DNA from: Coix lacryma-jobi var. lacryma-jobi
Lineage: Eukaryota; Streptophyta; Magnoliopsida; Poales; Poaceae
Assembly: GCA_009763385.1 (NCBI GenBank)
Contig: CM019831.1
Location: forward strand, 14,906,080 to 14,970,079
Length of the DNA: 64,000 nucleotides
Direction of reading: 5' to 3'
In this document: positions 52,580 through 63,390 of the stretch, piece after piece
Position numbering within the stretch: position 1 is the stretch's first letter
Layout: each line of letters starts with the position of its first letter
Notes under the pieces: model-generated
The model's database searches: none
What the model saw: only the letters and a program-made list of their open reading frames with translations
Told to the model about the DNA's origin: nothing
Program-made: the position numbers and the translations under genes

Positions 52580-53012
52580 TTGATCCCCTGACCTGTCTTG
52601 CGAGGTTTGTTTGACTTTTTTATACTTCACGCCTCCCCTTGTCTGAGGTGGAGGTGAAATTTGTTTTGCGTTCCCCTGGCGTTTTTTGCGAGGGTACGAC
52701 TTTTTTGGACTTCGCGCCTCCCCTTATCTTAGGTGGAGGTGAAGTTTGCTTTGCGAGCCCCTAGCGTTTTTTGCGAGGGTGCTCGACTTTTTTGGACTTC
52801 GCGCCTCCCCTTATCTTAGGTGGAGGTGAAGTTTGCTTTTGCGAGCCCCTGGCGTTTTTTGCGAGGGTGCTTGACTTTTTTGGACTTCGCGTCTCCCCTT
52901 ATCTTAGGTGGAGGTGAAGTTTGCTTTGCGAGCCCCTGACGTTTTTTGCGAGGGTGCTCGACTTTTTTGGACTTCGCGCCTCCCCTTATCTTAGGTGGAG
53001 GTGAAGTTTGCT
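52580..53012 (+). repeat. Tandem array, 86-88-bp unit, about five copies
   Basis: Units carry GCGAGCCCCTGGCGTTTTTT, CTTTTTTGGACTTCGCGCC and TCCCCTTATCTTAGGTGGAG. The first copy is diverged, the last four are nearly identical. It is a second array, unrelated in sequence to the one at 52035. 53013-53323 to its right has no separate feature. Confidence 0.93.
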
Positions 53013-53323
53013 TTTCCCAAGTTTGTTTCGAAAAAATTTGTGTTTCGAAACAATCTTCGGGGGCTTTCATCGATTATAAGCGCTCTTTGAATGAAGAGTT
53101 GCTTTTTTCGATGTTTATGGAGAAAAGGAAACATTTTGGAGTTTTGCTTTTTTCGGGGGTTGTTGCTTGTATTAAGGATTTGAATGCTGCCTCGTTAAAA
53201 AACCTTACGCCCCTTCGTAAGGAAAAAGAGTGCAGCTCCTTTGTTTTTGTTACAAGCATGGTACTGAAAAAGACAAGAGAGAAAAAAGCAATTTACATGT
53301 TGCGAGAGCTCGCTAAGGCTCCG

Positions 53324-54999
53324 CTATGGATAGAATTTGCGAAGGTCGTCAACATTCCAGGTGTGAGGCAGGCGGTTTCCCTCGCTATCAGAGAGGTGAT
53401 AGGACCCAGGACGATTGCATTCTACTATCAAGTATGGACCCGTCCATTTTGGCTGAAATTTTCCTGCCATGTTGGCATTTTGTTTCCGAATGAGGATGAG
53501 GTCACCCTTCTTCAAATCTTTGATTCTTACCTTTTTGTCTCTCCATTTTTTGGTTTCTTCTTGATACTTGTGAAGGTTGTGCACTACGTTGCATCTCGTT
53601 TCCTCGAGCAAATCTTTATCAAGCAGCTGGTTTTGTTCATCTGATTCGAGGGTTGTTCTGAGAGAGCCATATTTCAATTCTCCTGGTAACACAGCTTCTT
53701 CCCCAAATAGGAGCCTAAAAGGTGTGAATTTGGTAGCTCTGCATTCCGAAGTGTTATGGGACCAGGTGACCGAGGTTAGCTCTTCCGCCCACTTTCCCTT
53801 GGGCCGGCCTTGCAGTTTTTTGGATATAGCTTGGAAAATTGTTGCATTAGCTCTTTCAACTAGGCCGTTGGATTGATGGTGCCGGACTGAGGCGAAGCAC
53901 AAGATTGTTCCGATTTGAGTGCAGAATTCTTTGAAGACTTCGCTGTCAAACTGAGTACCGTTGTCGATGGTTAGGTGTTTGGAAACTCCAAATCGACAAA
54001 CTATTTGCTGCCAGAAAAACCTTTTGACGGCTAGAGAGGTGATGGAAACCAACGGTCTAGTTTGAATCCACTTCGTGAAGTATTCCACAGCTACCACTGT
54101 GTAGCGAAGGTTTCCTAGAGCTGTTGGTAGTGGACCGACGAGGTCCATTGCCCATCTTTGCAGGGGCCATGTTGGGCATATCAGAGTTGTTGGGGCACCT
54201 GGGGCATTTTGCGTTTTTGCTGTTAGTTGGCATCCCTCGCAGTGCTTGACGATGTCTTCTGCGTCTCGTAATGCAGTAGGCCAAAAGAAACCTTGGCGGT
54301 AAGCTTTCCCAACTAGCGCCCTTGGGCCGTTATGGGAGCCACAGATACCTTCGTGAATGAGTTTGAGTATGTCCTTTCCTTGGTCCTGTGACACGCATTT
54401 TAGCCATGGAGAGGTCACCGAGGCTTTGAACAAAGTTTCGTCCACAATTTTGTACCCTCGGGCTCTTTGGCTAAGTTTGTTTTCTTCTTCTTTGGAATCG
54501 GGCTCGTGCAACCCGTTGATGTAGGCCATGATTGGGGCTCTCCAATCTTCGCTCTGAATTGCATTGATTAGCTTCGCTGTTTTGTCAGTGGCTTCGATGG
54601 CTGACTGTGTCGCTGCTTCATAGAAGACGTCTAGCGGCAACTGTAGTTGTTGTGCTGCTGCTTTGGCCAGGTTGTCTGCCTCGCTATTCTCGGATCTCGG
54701 TATTGCTTTTACTGTTATGCCGAGGAAGAAAGATTCTAACCTTCGGACATATTGCAAGTACTTTTGGAGCTCTACATCTTTTGCTTTGTAGTTTTTCTCA
54801 ATGTGACCCGCAATGACTTGGAAGTCTGTGTTGATGACCGCCCTTCAGACTGATAATGCTCGAAGCCTTGAAATCGCCAGTATTACAGCTTCATATTCTG
54901 CAGAATTGTTTGTGCATTTGAAATTGAGTCTCTTTGCGTATCGTAACCTCGACCCAGATGGCGACACTAGGATAGCCGAGGCTCCTGCTCCAGCTGCAC
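53324..54999 (-). pseudogene. Tat pol, RNase H and integrase part, one or two stops
   Basis: The frame begins after a TAG at about 54998-55000 inside RNase H (the family has tryptophan after YVDGA). It passes a TGA at about 54845 (after RALSV) and is then open from 54757. Integrase carries the HHCC finger (HEGICGSHNGPRAL, CEGCQLTAKTQ), the core motifs WAMDLVGPLP, TIDNGTQFDSEVF and NGLVERANATIF with catalytic residues in place, and a C-terminal tail ending WNVDDLRKFYP at 53324. No chromodomain, as expected for Tat. Confidence 0.9.
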
Positions 55000-55000
55000 C

Positions 55001-56380
55001 CTAGGCTCCGTCGACATACACTGTCCAAAACGGATTTGTTTCGGCTCTGTCTCTGCGAGGGTCTGGAGTCCATTCGGTAATGAAGTCTGCTAGGGCCTGT
55101 GCCTTGATCGCTGTTCTTCCCACGAAGGTTATGGTGTAGCCATTCAATTCGACTGCCCATTTTGCTATTCTGCCGACTGCCTCGTTGTTCTTGAAAATAT
55201 TTTCGAGGGGGTATGCTGAGGGTACTTGGATCTCGTGTGCCTGAAAATAGTGTTTTAGCTTTCTTGACGCCATGACTACGGCGTATGCTATCTTCTCGAG
55301 CTCTGAGTAGTTTCGCTTGGGACCCTCGAGGGTTTTTGATACATAGTATATTGGGGCTTGCCTTGATTTGCTGTTTTGGTGCAATTCTTTGACTAGCACT
55401 GCGCTGGCTGCATGAGGCGAAGCTGCGACATACAGCATTAGCAGGTCCCCTTTGCTTGGGCTTGTTAGGACGGTCAGGTTGGTGAGATATTTTTTCGAAT
55501 CCTCGAAAGCTTTCTGCTGCCGAGGTCCCCAATTGAATGGGGCGGTGCTTCTCAAGGTTTTGAAAAAAGGTAAGCCTCGCTCCGCTGATCTAGAGATGAA
55601 TCTGCTGAGTGCTGCTAAACGGCCTGACAGACGTTGAGCTGCTTTTTTGGTTGTCGGTGGTTCCATGTTAATGATGGCATCGATCTTATCGGGGTTAGCT
55701 TCGATTCCCCTTGCTGAGACGATGCAGCCTAGCAGTTTTCCTTCGCTTACCCCGAAGACACATTTTTTGGGGTTTAGTTTCAATCCGGCTGACCGAAGGT
55801 TATTGAACACTCTTGCCAAGTCTGGTATGTGGTTTTGTTTTTGTTCGCTTTGGACGATCAAATCATCGACGTAGGCAGAGACGGCATGTTCATCTTTGAA
55901 TACTTCGGATGTCATGCGAGCGAAGGTAGATCCTGCGTTTCTCAAGCCTTCTGCCATTCTTCAAAAGCAATAGGTGCCCGAAGGTGTGATGAAGCTTGTT
56001 TTTTCTTCGTCTTCTTCATTCATCCAGATTTGATGGTACCCCGAAAAGCAGTCGAGGAGAGAAAGCATTTGGCAACCGGTTGCTTTGTCAACCAAGGTGC
56101 TTATGTTCGGTAGGGGAAAGTCATCCTTCGGGCAAGCTTTGTTTAAGCACGTGAAGTCTACGCACATTCTCCATTTTTTGTTTTTCTTCTGGACTAGGAC
56201 CACATTTGAGAGCCATGTTGGATATTTGACCGGGCGGATGACCCTTGCGTCCAAGAGTCTTTTTACTTCTGCCCTCGCTGCCTCTTTCCTTTCTTCTGAC
56301 ACTTGGTGGAGCTTTTGCTTAACTGGGCGATAACCTTGCTTTATGTTTAGGCTATGCTCGATCAAAGTTCTGTTTACCCC
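55001..56380 (-). pseudogene. Tat pol, reverse transcriptase part, with a TGA
   Basis: Motifs in order: KQGYRPVKQKLHQV, VIRPVKYPTWLSNVVLVQKK, WRMCVDFTCLNKACPKDDFP, SLLDCFSGYHQI, then the TGA at about 55958-55960 (after GTYCF). Next come AYVDDLIVQS (catalytic), the RT connection and RNase H to TVYVDGA. A one-base loss in a G run near 56378 separates it from the upstream protease region. Confidence 0.9.
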
Positions 56381-56795
56381 TTGAGGTCCTCTGCAGTCCA
56401 AGCGAAGGTGTTGGAGTTTTCTTTGAGGAAACTGATGAGGTTGTTTTCTGACTGGTTGTCTAAGCTGGCTGAGATGAATACCTTTCTTTCGGAGTTGCCC
56501 TCAAAGAGTTGGACTTGTTTGGTTTCTTCTTTGGGTGATGCTCTTTTTTGGTCACTGATTTGTTCATCTTCGCTTTGAAGCTTTGGTACCTGATGGTTTG
56601 TTAAATTGTGCACATTGCGTTGCCCAGGTGCTACTGTTCCTTCGGTGGCTCTTGCAATGTCTTGATCTCCGTATACTGCAACGACCCCCTTTGGGGCAGG
56701 AAGCTTCATGCAGAGGTATGCGGGGTGGATGACGGCGTTGAAGGCATTGGTGACCCCTCGGCCAAATATTGCATTGTAAGGATAAAAACATGTCA
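56376..56795 (-). pseudogene. Tat protease-RT linker, shifted frame
   Basis: Frame piece between two homopolymer frameshifts (T run near 56790, G run near 56378). It contains FYPYNAIFGRGVTNAFNAVI and LCMKLPAPKGVVAVYGDQ, the usual link after the Tat protease, and ends at FAWTAEDLKG. Confidence 0.85.
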
Positions 56796-58996
56796 ACCAC
56801 GTCGAAGGTTATGTGCTCTGTTCTGCAGTTCACTTGGTCTCCGAAGGTTACTGGTAAAGATATTTTCCCAATAGCTCTTACTTGTTGACCGCCGAAACCG
56901 TATAGTGGGTTGCCAGCAGGTTGCAGGAGGTTTCTGTCAAGCTTCATGCTATTGAAGGTTGTGGCGAACAGAATGTCTGCGGAGTTTCCTGTATCGACCA
57001 GGATTTTGGTGACTGTCCACCCTGCTAGATTAGTTTCGATCACCATAGCGTCAGTGTGAGGGTAGTCCCTTAACTTCATGTCACAGGAATCGAAGGTTAT
57101 TGGGATATGGGACCATTGCCCGAATTTGTGCGGTCCTTCGACGGCTACGTGGTGTACTCTTCTAGCATGCTCCTTCCTTTGCCTTTTGTTACCGTGATCT
57201 TCGTTGGAGCCCCCGGTGATGGCCAGTATAACACCGAAGGTTGATGTTGGGTTGTTGATGGTTGTTTGGGTTTGGGCTTCGGATTTGACAGGTTGGGGGG
57301 CTGGCAGTGCTGGTATTGGTGGTGGTGGTGGTAAAGCGTTGCTCGCTTGTTGGTTGACTTGGGATTGAGGGGTTGTTGGGTATGTGACAGTGTATGGTGT
57401 GTTTTGTCGTTGAGGGATGGAGGTTGGTTGATATGAGGTGTGGTTATAGTGTGGGTGATGAATGTAGAATGGTTGATGCGAGGGTAAGCCATAGTTTATT
57501 GGGGTGTACTGGTATGGGGGATGGGTTGGGTTGTAGTTTGGCTTTCTGGTGTGATTGATTGTTCGGGTTTCTGCCGATGTGGCTCTTTTGGATTCCTGGT
57601 ACTCTTTTCCCTTGGCGAAGCACTCGCATTGTTTGGTGGTGTGCCCTTTTCCTAGACCACAAAAATGACAATACATTTTTGCGGGGTCCTTCTGTTGGTT
57701 TCTTTGGTCAGGTGGAGGTGGGAATCCTTGCGGATTTTGGTTTCCCGAAGGCTGAGTGCCCCTTCTCTGATCTTCGAGTGGATTTGCCTTGTTGATTGCG
57801 CCAATGTTACTTTGATCTTGGCAAGGGTTGTTTTCTCTCGCTTGGGGCCGCAACTGTGGTTTTTGTTGTGATCTTCGGGCGTCGGACTTTGCCCTGAAGT
57901 CCATGTCCGCTCTACAGTATCTCTCCATTGTCTCATGTAGTTCTTCAATTGTGTTTGCCGGCGTCCTAGCAAACTTCGAGGAGCAGGGTCCTGGGCGCAT
58001 ACCGCTTACGGCTGCGAGGATTACGACTTCGTCAGATATCCCAGAAGTTCTTGCTCTGATTTGGATGAACCTTCGCCAGTAATCTTGCAGTGGTTCACGC
58101 TCTTCTTGTTTGCAGTTGAACAGGTCAATAGGATTTGATGGGGCTGCTGTGATACCCTTGAAGTTTATGCAGAGCCTATCTCTGAGGTTGGCCCAGGAAT
58201 CCACAGTTCCGGGGCGGAGGTTTCTGTACCAAGTCTGGGCGATGTCGCGAAGTATAATCACGAAGGACTTCACCATTGTTGATTCGTCTCCCCCTGCTGC
58301 GGCCACTGCCGCTTCATAGCTCATTATGAATTGGCGAGGGTCAGTGAGTCCGTCATAACGGGGCAGATTTTGTGGATTGTAGCATGGTGGCCAGGGTTGG
58401 GTTTGCAGTATCTGGGAGAGTGGTGATCTTGGGTCGTAGGGCATCTGGTGTTGTTGAGCCCTTCGCTGAATGCAAAGGTTTGGCTCTTGCTCTTCTAGGT
58501 AAAGTTGGCGAAAATTTGGTGGTGGTGGGGGTGGTGGTGGCTGACGAGCGTTGCCCTGACCCTGCTCAACATTCTCCTCTTGGAGTGGCGGCATTTGCCT
58601 ATCATTCCATTCCTCGGCTTCGGCCTCAGCTGCTGCGAGGGACTCCTCCATCCGGCGAAGCTGCTCTCTTGCTTCATCCGCCTTTTGCCTGATGAGACGC
58701 GGCCGGTTGTGCCTTTCAAGCTGGTCTAGACGTCTCTTCTTCTCCTGCAACTCAGCTTGAAGTGTCTCTAAAGCCTCGAGGCCCAGCTCCTCCTCATCTC
58801 CTCCCCCACCTCCTCCGGAGGTGTGCGGGTGTGGCTGTGATACCAGCCGAGTGTGAGGGCCCGGGACCTCCGTCCCTGGAGCAACTTCTTCTGTTTTCAA
58901 GGGTTCTACATTCTCTTCTATAGGCTGAACCATCGTCGTGGCCTCTCTGGTCACGCGATGGTCTCTAGTTGAGGACGTCCTTCTGTTTCCAGCCAT
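56786..58996 (-). pseudogene. Tat gag and protease
   Basis: The ATG at 58996 gives MAGNRRTSSTRDH, 34 bp inside the 5' LTR. A long N-terminal extension with a coiled coil (ELQEKKRRLDQLERHN, REQLRRMEESLAAAEAEAEE) precedes the gag core (ILRDIAQTWYRNLRPGTVDS, LQDYWRRFIQIRARTSGI). A zinc-knuckle-like YCHFCGLGKGHTTKQC and a Pro/Tyr-rich stretch follow. Protease is at TKILVDTGNSADILFA. One extra T near 56790 shifts the frame after VVDMF. The open frame upstream to 59041 enters the LTR and is not used. Confidence 0.9.
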
Positions 58997-59006
58997 TACG
59001 AACTCT

Positions 59007-59029
59007 GATCCCCACGGACGGCGCCAAAT
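59007..59029 (-). other. Tat primer-binding site
   Basis: Directly inside the 5' LTR the minus strand reads ATTTGGCGCCGTCCGTGGGG, the form usual for Tat-type elements (TGGCGCCGT...). The tRNA used is not certain. Confidence 0.8.
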
Positions 59030-59631
59030 TGTTGGAACCACACCTGCCTTGCCTTCGCTTTAGCGCAGGGGGGTGGCGAGGGCTACCAACTATCGTAAAC
59101 ACAAGCGAAGGTACTGAAAAGTAAGCGGTGGAGATATTTTTTTAATTCCAAAAGGTCATGTCATTACACTGTTCATCCCATGGTATTTACAGGGAATACC
59201 AAGGGACACTAGACAAATTACATTAGGGTACAAGAAAGATTCCTCAGCATCGCGTGGCGGAAGGGCAAAATCGTACTAACACGGGCAGAGTGGAAACCCT
59301 AGCTCACTTCCTACCCGTCCGCCGCCACCTGGTTTGCGCACACCTTCGTGGGAACGCGGAGGTTAATCTCTCAGCTCCGCCGGTCGCGAGGCCCGCGTTC
59401 GCTTGCCATCCATTGAGCTTAGCCCTCCTTGCGAAGGTGCGCGGTATGCGCGAGGGTTGTTTCCTGTCCCCTTCACGCTTTTTTCCTGCAAGAACCGCAA
59501 GATAACCCGAAGGTCGAAACAGTATTCGAGGGTTAGGTAAATGACCCGAGGGATTTAAAGAGTGACGCCGCGAGGGTCGTCTCCAGACTCAGCCTGCGCG
59601 ACGTCACTGTCGAGGGTTCTTTCCCCCAACA
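59030..59631 (-). repeat. Tat 5' LTR (right on the plus strand)
   Basis: 602 bp, TG...CA, followed by the CCACT duplication. Several small indels distinguish it from the left LTR. Confidence 0.95.
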
Positions 59632-59636
59632 CCACT

Positions 59637-60356
59637 AAACATATGACTTATACTCCAGGGTTTTAAAAGTCATGTCACAACATGAACAAATGATTTAATT
59701 CAGCTAACAAACCAGAAATCAAAGATCAAGGGCTTAACTGTCTCTTATTATTTATGCAAAAGCAATAAGTTTTGCTACCTTACCATTTGTGCTTACTGGA
59801 TTATCCTTTGTTAATATAACTCCTCGTTGTAAGTACTACGTGATTTTTTTTTCTAACAGAACATTCACTTTCCAAAAATGTTTGGGATATCAATATGTAA
59901 TAATGCTAGCACGTTGGTGCTGGTAATTGATAGACACCAGAATATTAAGATCAGATTTAGGACCCAAGGTGGGAGCTAACATTTTGATGGTGCATTGGGT
60001 TAGTCGTCGGCATACGGGACCGCACATGAGGACGAGGCTCCTTTTGGCCGCTTATGACTTTGTCAACCCACTACCACAAAATACACTCACACTCTTTGTA
60101 TATCACTATTTCCAGACGTCTAAGCTGTCATGAGGATGCAAGTGTAAGTTGAGTGTCGTCCACTACAGCTGATTCGAAGTATCATCAGTACAAAAAATAA
60201 TATGTACATTCGTTTTCCTAAAAATTGTAGAGTTCGGTGGGATTTGCTGTGGAAAGGATGGGTTTTTACTATATTCCTTTCTTCGGCAAACAAAAGGCTA
60301 ATTAAATTTAAACCGCAAATGCTAAGGTGAGAATCACTGACAACACTATGACTGGT
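59637..60356. other. Flanking DNA, no gene
   Basis: AT-rich stretch after the Tat element. I could not recognise a feature; it may be degraded retroelement DNA leading into the DUF4283 remnant. Confidence 0.4.
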
Positions 60357-60797
60357 GATCAAGTCATGTCCGAATTAGAGAGACTCATGCCTGGCCACAA
60401 CTGGAGTGTGCAAACTTTAGGAGAGAATAGCTTCACCACTATTTTTCCCAACAAATCTGAGTTAGTTCGAGTAGATAATTGGGGTCTTGTGTAGGCAAGG
60501 TGCACAAAGGCTACAATGGTTTTTGAGGAAATAGTCAAGCAAGAAGAGTGGATCTACAAAATTCCAAAGGTGTGGGTGCAATTCCACGGTCTCCCTGAGG
60601 AGTTGCAGGAGTTATCCATAATTTGGGTCGTGGGCTCAATATTAGAGGTTACTCGAAAAGTGGACATAAAATTCACAAAGGAACACAACATTTCAAGATT
60701 TTTTGTAGCTGTTATAAATCCCGAGTTTATTCCAGAATATGTCGAAGTGTTAATTGGTGATCACGTCTATGGTCTTGAATTCCGAGTGGATCCGTAG
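60357..60797 (+). pseudogene. DUF4283-type retroelement protein remnant
   Basis: The frame reads LMPGHNWSVQTLGENSF, an in-frame TAG (60492-60494, after NWGLV), then KVWVQFHGLPEELQEL, LEVTRKVDIKFTKEHN and RFFVAVINPEFIPEYVEV, ending at a TAG after EFRVDP. This is the DUF4283 domain common in grass LINE or gag-like proteins. Both ends are open into flanking sequence, so no start is proposed. Confidence 0.7.
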
Positions 60798-60845
60798 TTG
60801 TGAAACCTTTTTTTGATGTCTATGATGTCCCTGACAATTTGTGGG

Positions 60846-61142
60846 TCAAAATAGCCACCATGAACTTTTTAGGATCTGCCGCTTTATGGGTTCAAACTAT
60901 GCCTGATTTTGCTCACAATTTGACATGAAAGGAATTAGGCAATGCTATTTGTAGCAAATTTGATCGAGACGAGCACGATCACCTCCTTTGTAGGTTCTTT
61001 CATCTTAAACAAACAACTGTCCACTGTCATTGATTACATTGAGAATTTCAGTGACATCATTCACCAACTTCTCATACATGACCCACACCTTGATTCATCT
61101 ATCATCACCAACCGTTTCATTGATGGCTTATGCGATGATATT
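60846..61142 (+). pseudogene. Retrotransposon gag fragment
   Basis: KIATMNFLGSAALWVQT, a TGA, then KFDRDEHDHLL-like text and, in another frame, TVIDYIENFSDIIHQLL and DPHLDSSIITNRFIDGL. These are gag helical-region motifs. At least one stop and one frame change are present. It ends where a new LTR begins (61143). Confidence 0.7.
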
Positions 61143-61951
61143 TGTAACAACCCACAAATTTCTACCTCAAAATCCCAACCACAAATTTTTTCTTTTCTTT
61201 TCACCTTGCATGATGAGTGAGACAACTTACTTGTGCATCAATCTCTAAACGTGAGCATTAGCATTCATACCTAGCCATTAGGTAAGTTGCATAGTAAGTA
61301 ACTAATAACCTATTAATAAGCATATGTGATTTGGCTCTTCTTGGATTTCTTGTGTGAAATGCATCAATACATATATATAAACTTTGCAAAGCATGTTACG
61401 TGACAAACCCATAACCTAAGATCAATATTTGGATTAAGGAGCAACACTAGCATTGAGTTAATTAGAAAGGAAATGGAGAAACAGTAAACGAACTGACTGG
61501 GCCGAAACCCTTTGCGCAAGCCCAGCTAACCGTCGGAGGGAAATCACTGCACGGCCATTGCGGCCCGGCGTCACCACACGTGCACAGCACGGCCCAACCG
61601 AGCAACGCGCGCGCCTGCACGGCCCTCGCGGATAGCCCAACCGCGCGCGGAGCGGCCCTGCCATCACGTGCGCCCGCTCGCCTCTGCGCCGAGACCCTGA
61701 CACACTGGCCCTACGCGTCAGCGAGCACCACCTCTGTTCTTCTTCTTGCGCAAGTCGGAAGGCAGAGCACGGCGACGGAGGCGGCCCCCACCGTGCCACC
61801 TCGGCCGACCGCGGCTAACAAACCCCTAACAAACTAGGGAATCTTGTCCCCTGCGATTTGAATTGGAGACGTGTGGAATCGGAGTGTCTCGTAACCCTTT
61901 GATCAAGGTTGCGCGGCCAATCCGCCATCCGCCGTGACACGCACCCGTGCC

Positions 61952-61960
61952 TATATAAAC
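61952..61960 (+). promoter_or_regulatory. TATA box of the right-hand LTR
   Basis: TATATAAAC in a GC-rich context, about 810 bp from the LTR start. It is a good candidate for the U3 promoter of this element. Confidence 0.55.
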
Positions 61961-63087
61961 CGAGCCCTCGCCGGAACCCCTGGGTTCCCAGCAAGCGTCG
62001 CCACACCGTGGCGCACTCACCACACCACACAGCCGAGAGAAGAGAGTAGCGAAGGAGTGGAGCCGTGGAGGATCGGGCGCCGCCGCGGAATTCGTCGGCG
62101 CCGAGGAAGAAGACCGCGAGCGGAGCACGGGGTGAACTAGGAGCTGCACGGCACTGCAACCGGAGCTACACGGCCTCGAATCGCCCTGCACCGCTATCCT
62201 ATCTTCACCGCCACCTTCGCCATCTTCGTCCTCTACATCGGCCATGGCGCCCATACCGGAGCGCGCAGGCCAGAGCCTCTACCGGCTCGGAGCGAACTCA
62301 CGCCACCGCGCACACGATGATGCCTCATGAACCGCACTCCGAACTAGGTAGGGAGACCGAGCTCACGGCGATGAAACGCATGCACGTCGCCGCGGACTGA
62401 CGCGCCGCGGCGAACCGGTGTCCCAAACGCTATAGCCCACAAGAGACGATGCGAGATAGCCGATGGTGATCACCACTCGAAGTAGAATCCCGTGCACACT
62501 TTAGTTGAAGCCATAGACCAAGGAGCACTCTAGCCGAGAGGGCGAGACGCCGTGACCATGCGCGACGTCGCGGCTGGGCATGCCGTGGCGAACCTGTGTT
62601 CCAGTTGCCACGGGCCACGAGTTGGGAACTAACTGGCCGAATAGCATCACCGAGTGATGGAGAACACCGTGCGCGCCGTAGAATTAACTGGTGCCCATTA
62701 ATGAGCTTGTTCCGATGTCGCATGGTCGCGCCGCTGAGTGCCACCGTGCGAGATCATACGCGTGGAGTTGCTGCCGGGATTACCGAGGTCAGCAGCATGA
62801 TCCGGAGGCAGTAGAGGAGATGGGAAGGAGACCGTATGACTGAATTTGGTTGGGGAGGAGCTGAACTAGCCAAACGGCATAACACCGCCGCGGTTCCGCC
62901 GCCAAATCTCCTACGCCGGCCGCTAGGAGCACTAGATCAGGCAATTGGTGGTTTGGATCGAATCGCCGTAGAAGCACGATCACGCTGGGGCTCAGAATCG
63001 AGTCCGAAGAGGCGAAGTCGAGCACCGGCGCGAGCTCGTCGCTGGCGGTGCGCCGCCGTAACAAAACAGAGGAGAAAGGGGAGAGAA

Positions 63088-63390
63088 CCCCGAGGCTCGA
63101 GGCTGAAGGAGGCCTCGGAGCAAAAGTCCGTTTCGCCCGAGGCTCGAGGCTGAGGGAGGCCTCGGTGCAAAAATCCGTCCCGCCCGAGGCTCGAGGCTGA
63201 GGGAGGCCTCGAAGCAAAGATCCGCCTCGCCCGAGGCGCAAGGCTCGAGAGAAGCCTCAGAGCAAAACACCGATTCGCCCGAGGCTCGAGGGTAGCGTCC
63301 TCGGCATCACCGTCCGAGGGAGGCCTCGACTTACTCGAGGGTAGCGTCCTCGGCACCACCGTCCGAGGGAGGCCTCGACTTACTTGAGGA
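63088..63390 (+). repeat. GC-rich tandem repeats (CCCGAGGCTCGAGGCTGAGG), 47- and 49-bp units
   Basis: Four units of 47-48 bp start CCCGAGGCTCGAGGCTGA and contain GGAGGCCTCG. Two units of about 49 bp follow (TCGAGGGTAGCGTCCTCGGC). The words CCGAGGC and GCCTCGG are complementary, so each unit can fold. It lies inside the LTR. Confidence 0.9.

Larger units (their letters stand above)
34837..59631 (-). mobile_element. Tat-lineage Ty3/gypsy retrotransposon (TSD CCACT), host of a nested chromovirus
   Basis: The LTRs 34837-35426 and 59030-59631 start TGTTGGAACC and end CCCCAACA, and CCACT flanks the element (34832-34836, 59632-59636). Gag-pol is on the minus strand. A separate plus-strand gene lies between the 3' LTR and pol, and tandem arrays lie between the two. 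This layout (extra ORF downstream of pol, satellite-like 3' region) is that of the Tat lineage (Grande, RIRE2, Cinful, Ogre relatives). Without the chromovirus it is about 12.3 kb. By eye the LTRs differ at about 11 sites plus several indels (about 2 percent). Gag-pol has at least two frameshifts and three stops, so it is not autonomous. Confidence 0.9.

Noticed and set aside
52035..53012. CRISPR array
   Set aside because: Units are whole tandem repeats without unique spacers, in a plant retrotransposon.
34837..59631. Integrated plant virus (caulimovirid) sequence
   Set aside because: Paired LTRs, integrase and TSDs show LTR retrotransposons; no movement or coat protein text was seen.
62065..63359. 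Several 100-150-residue frames near the right end
   Set aside because: They lie in a GC-rich LTR and its tandem repeats; the translated text repeats (LSLEPRA), with no domains.
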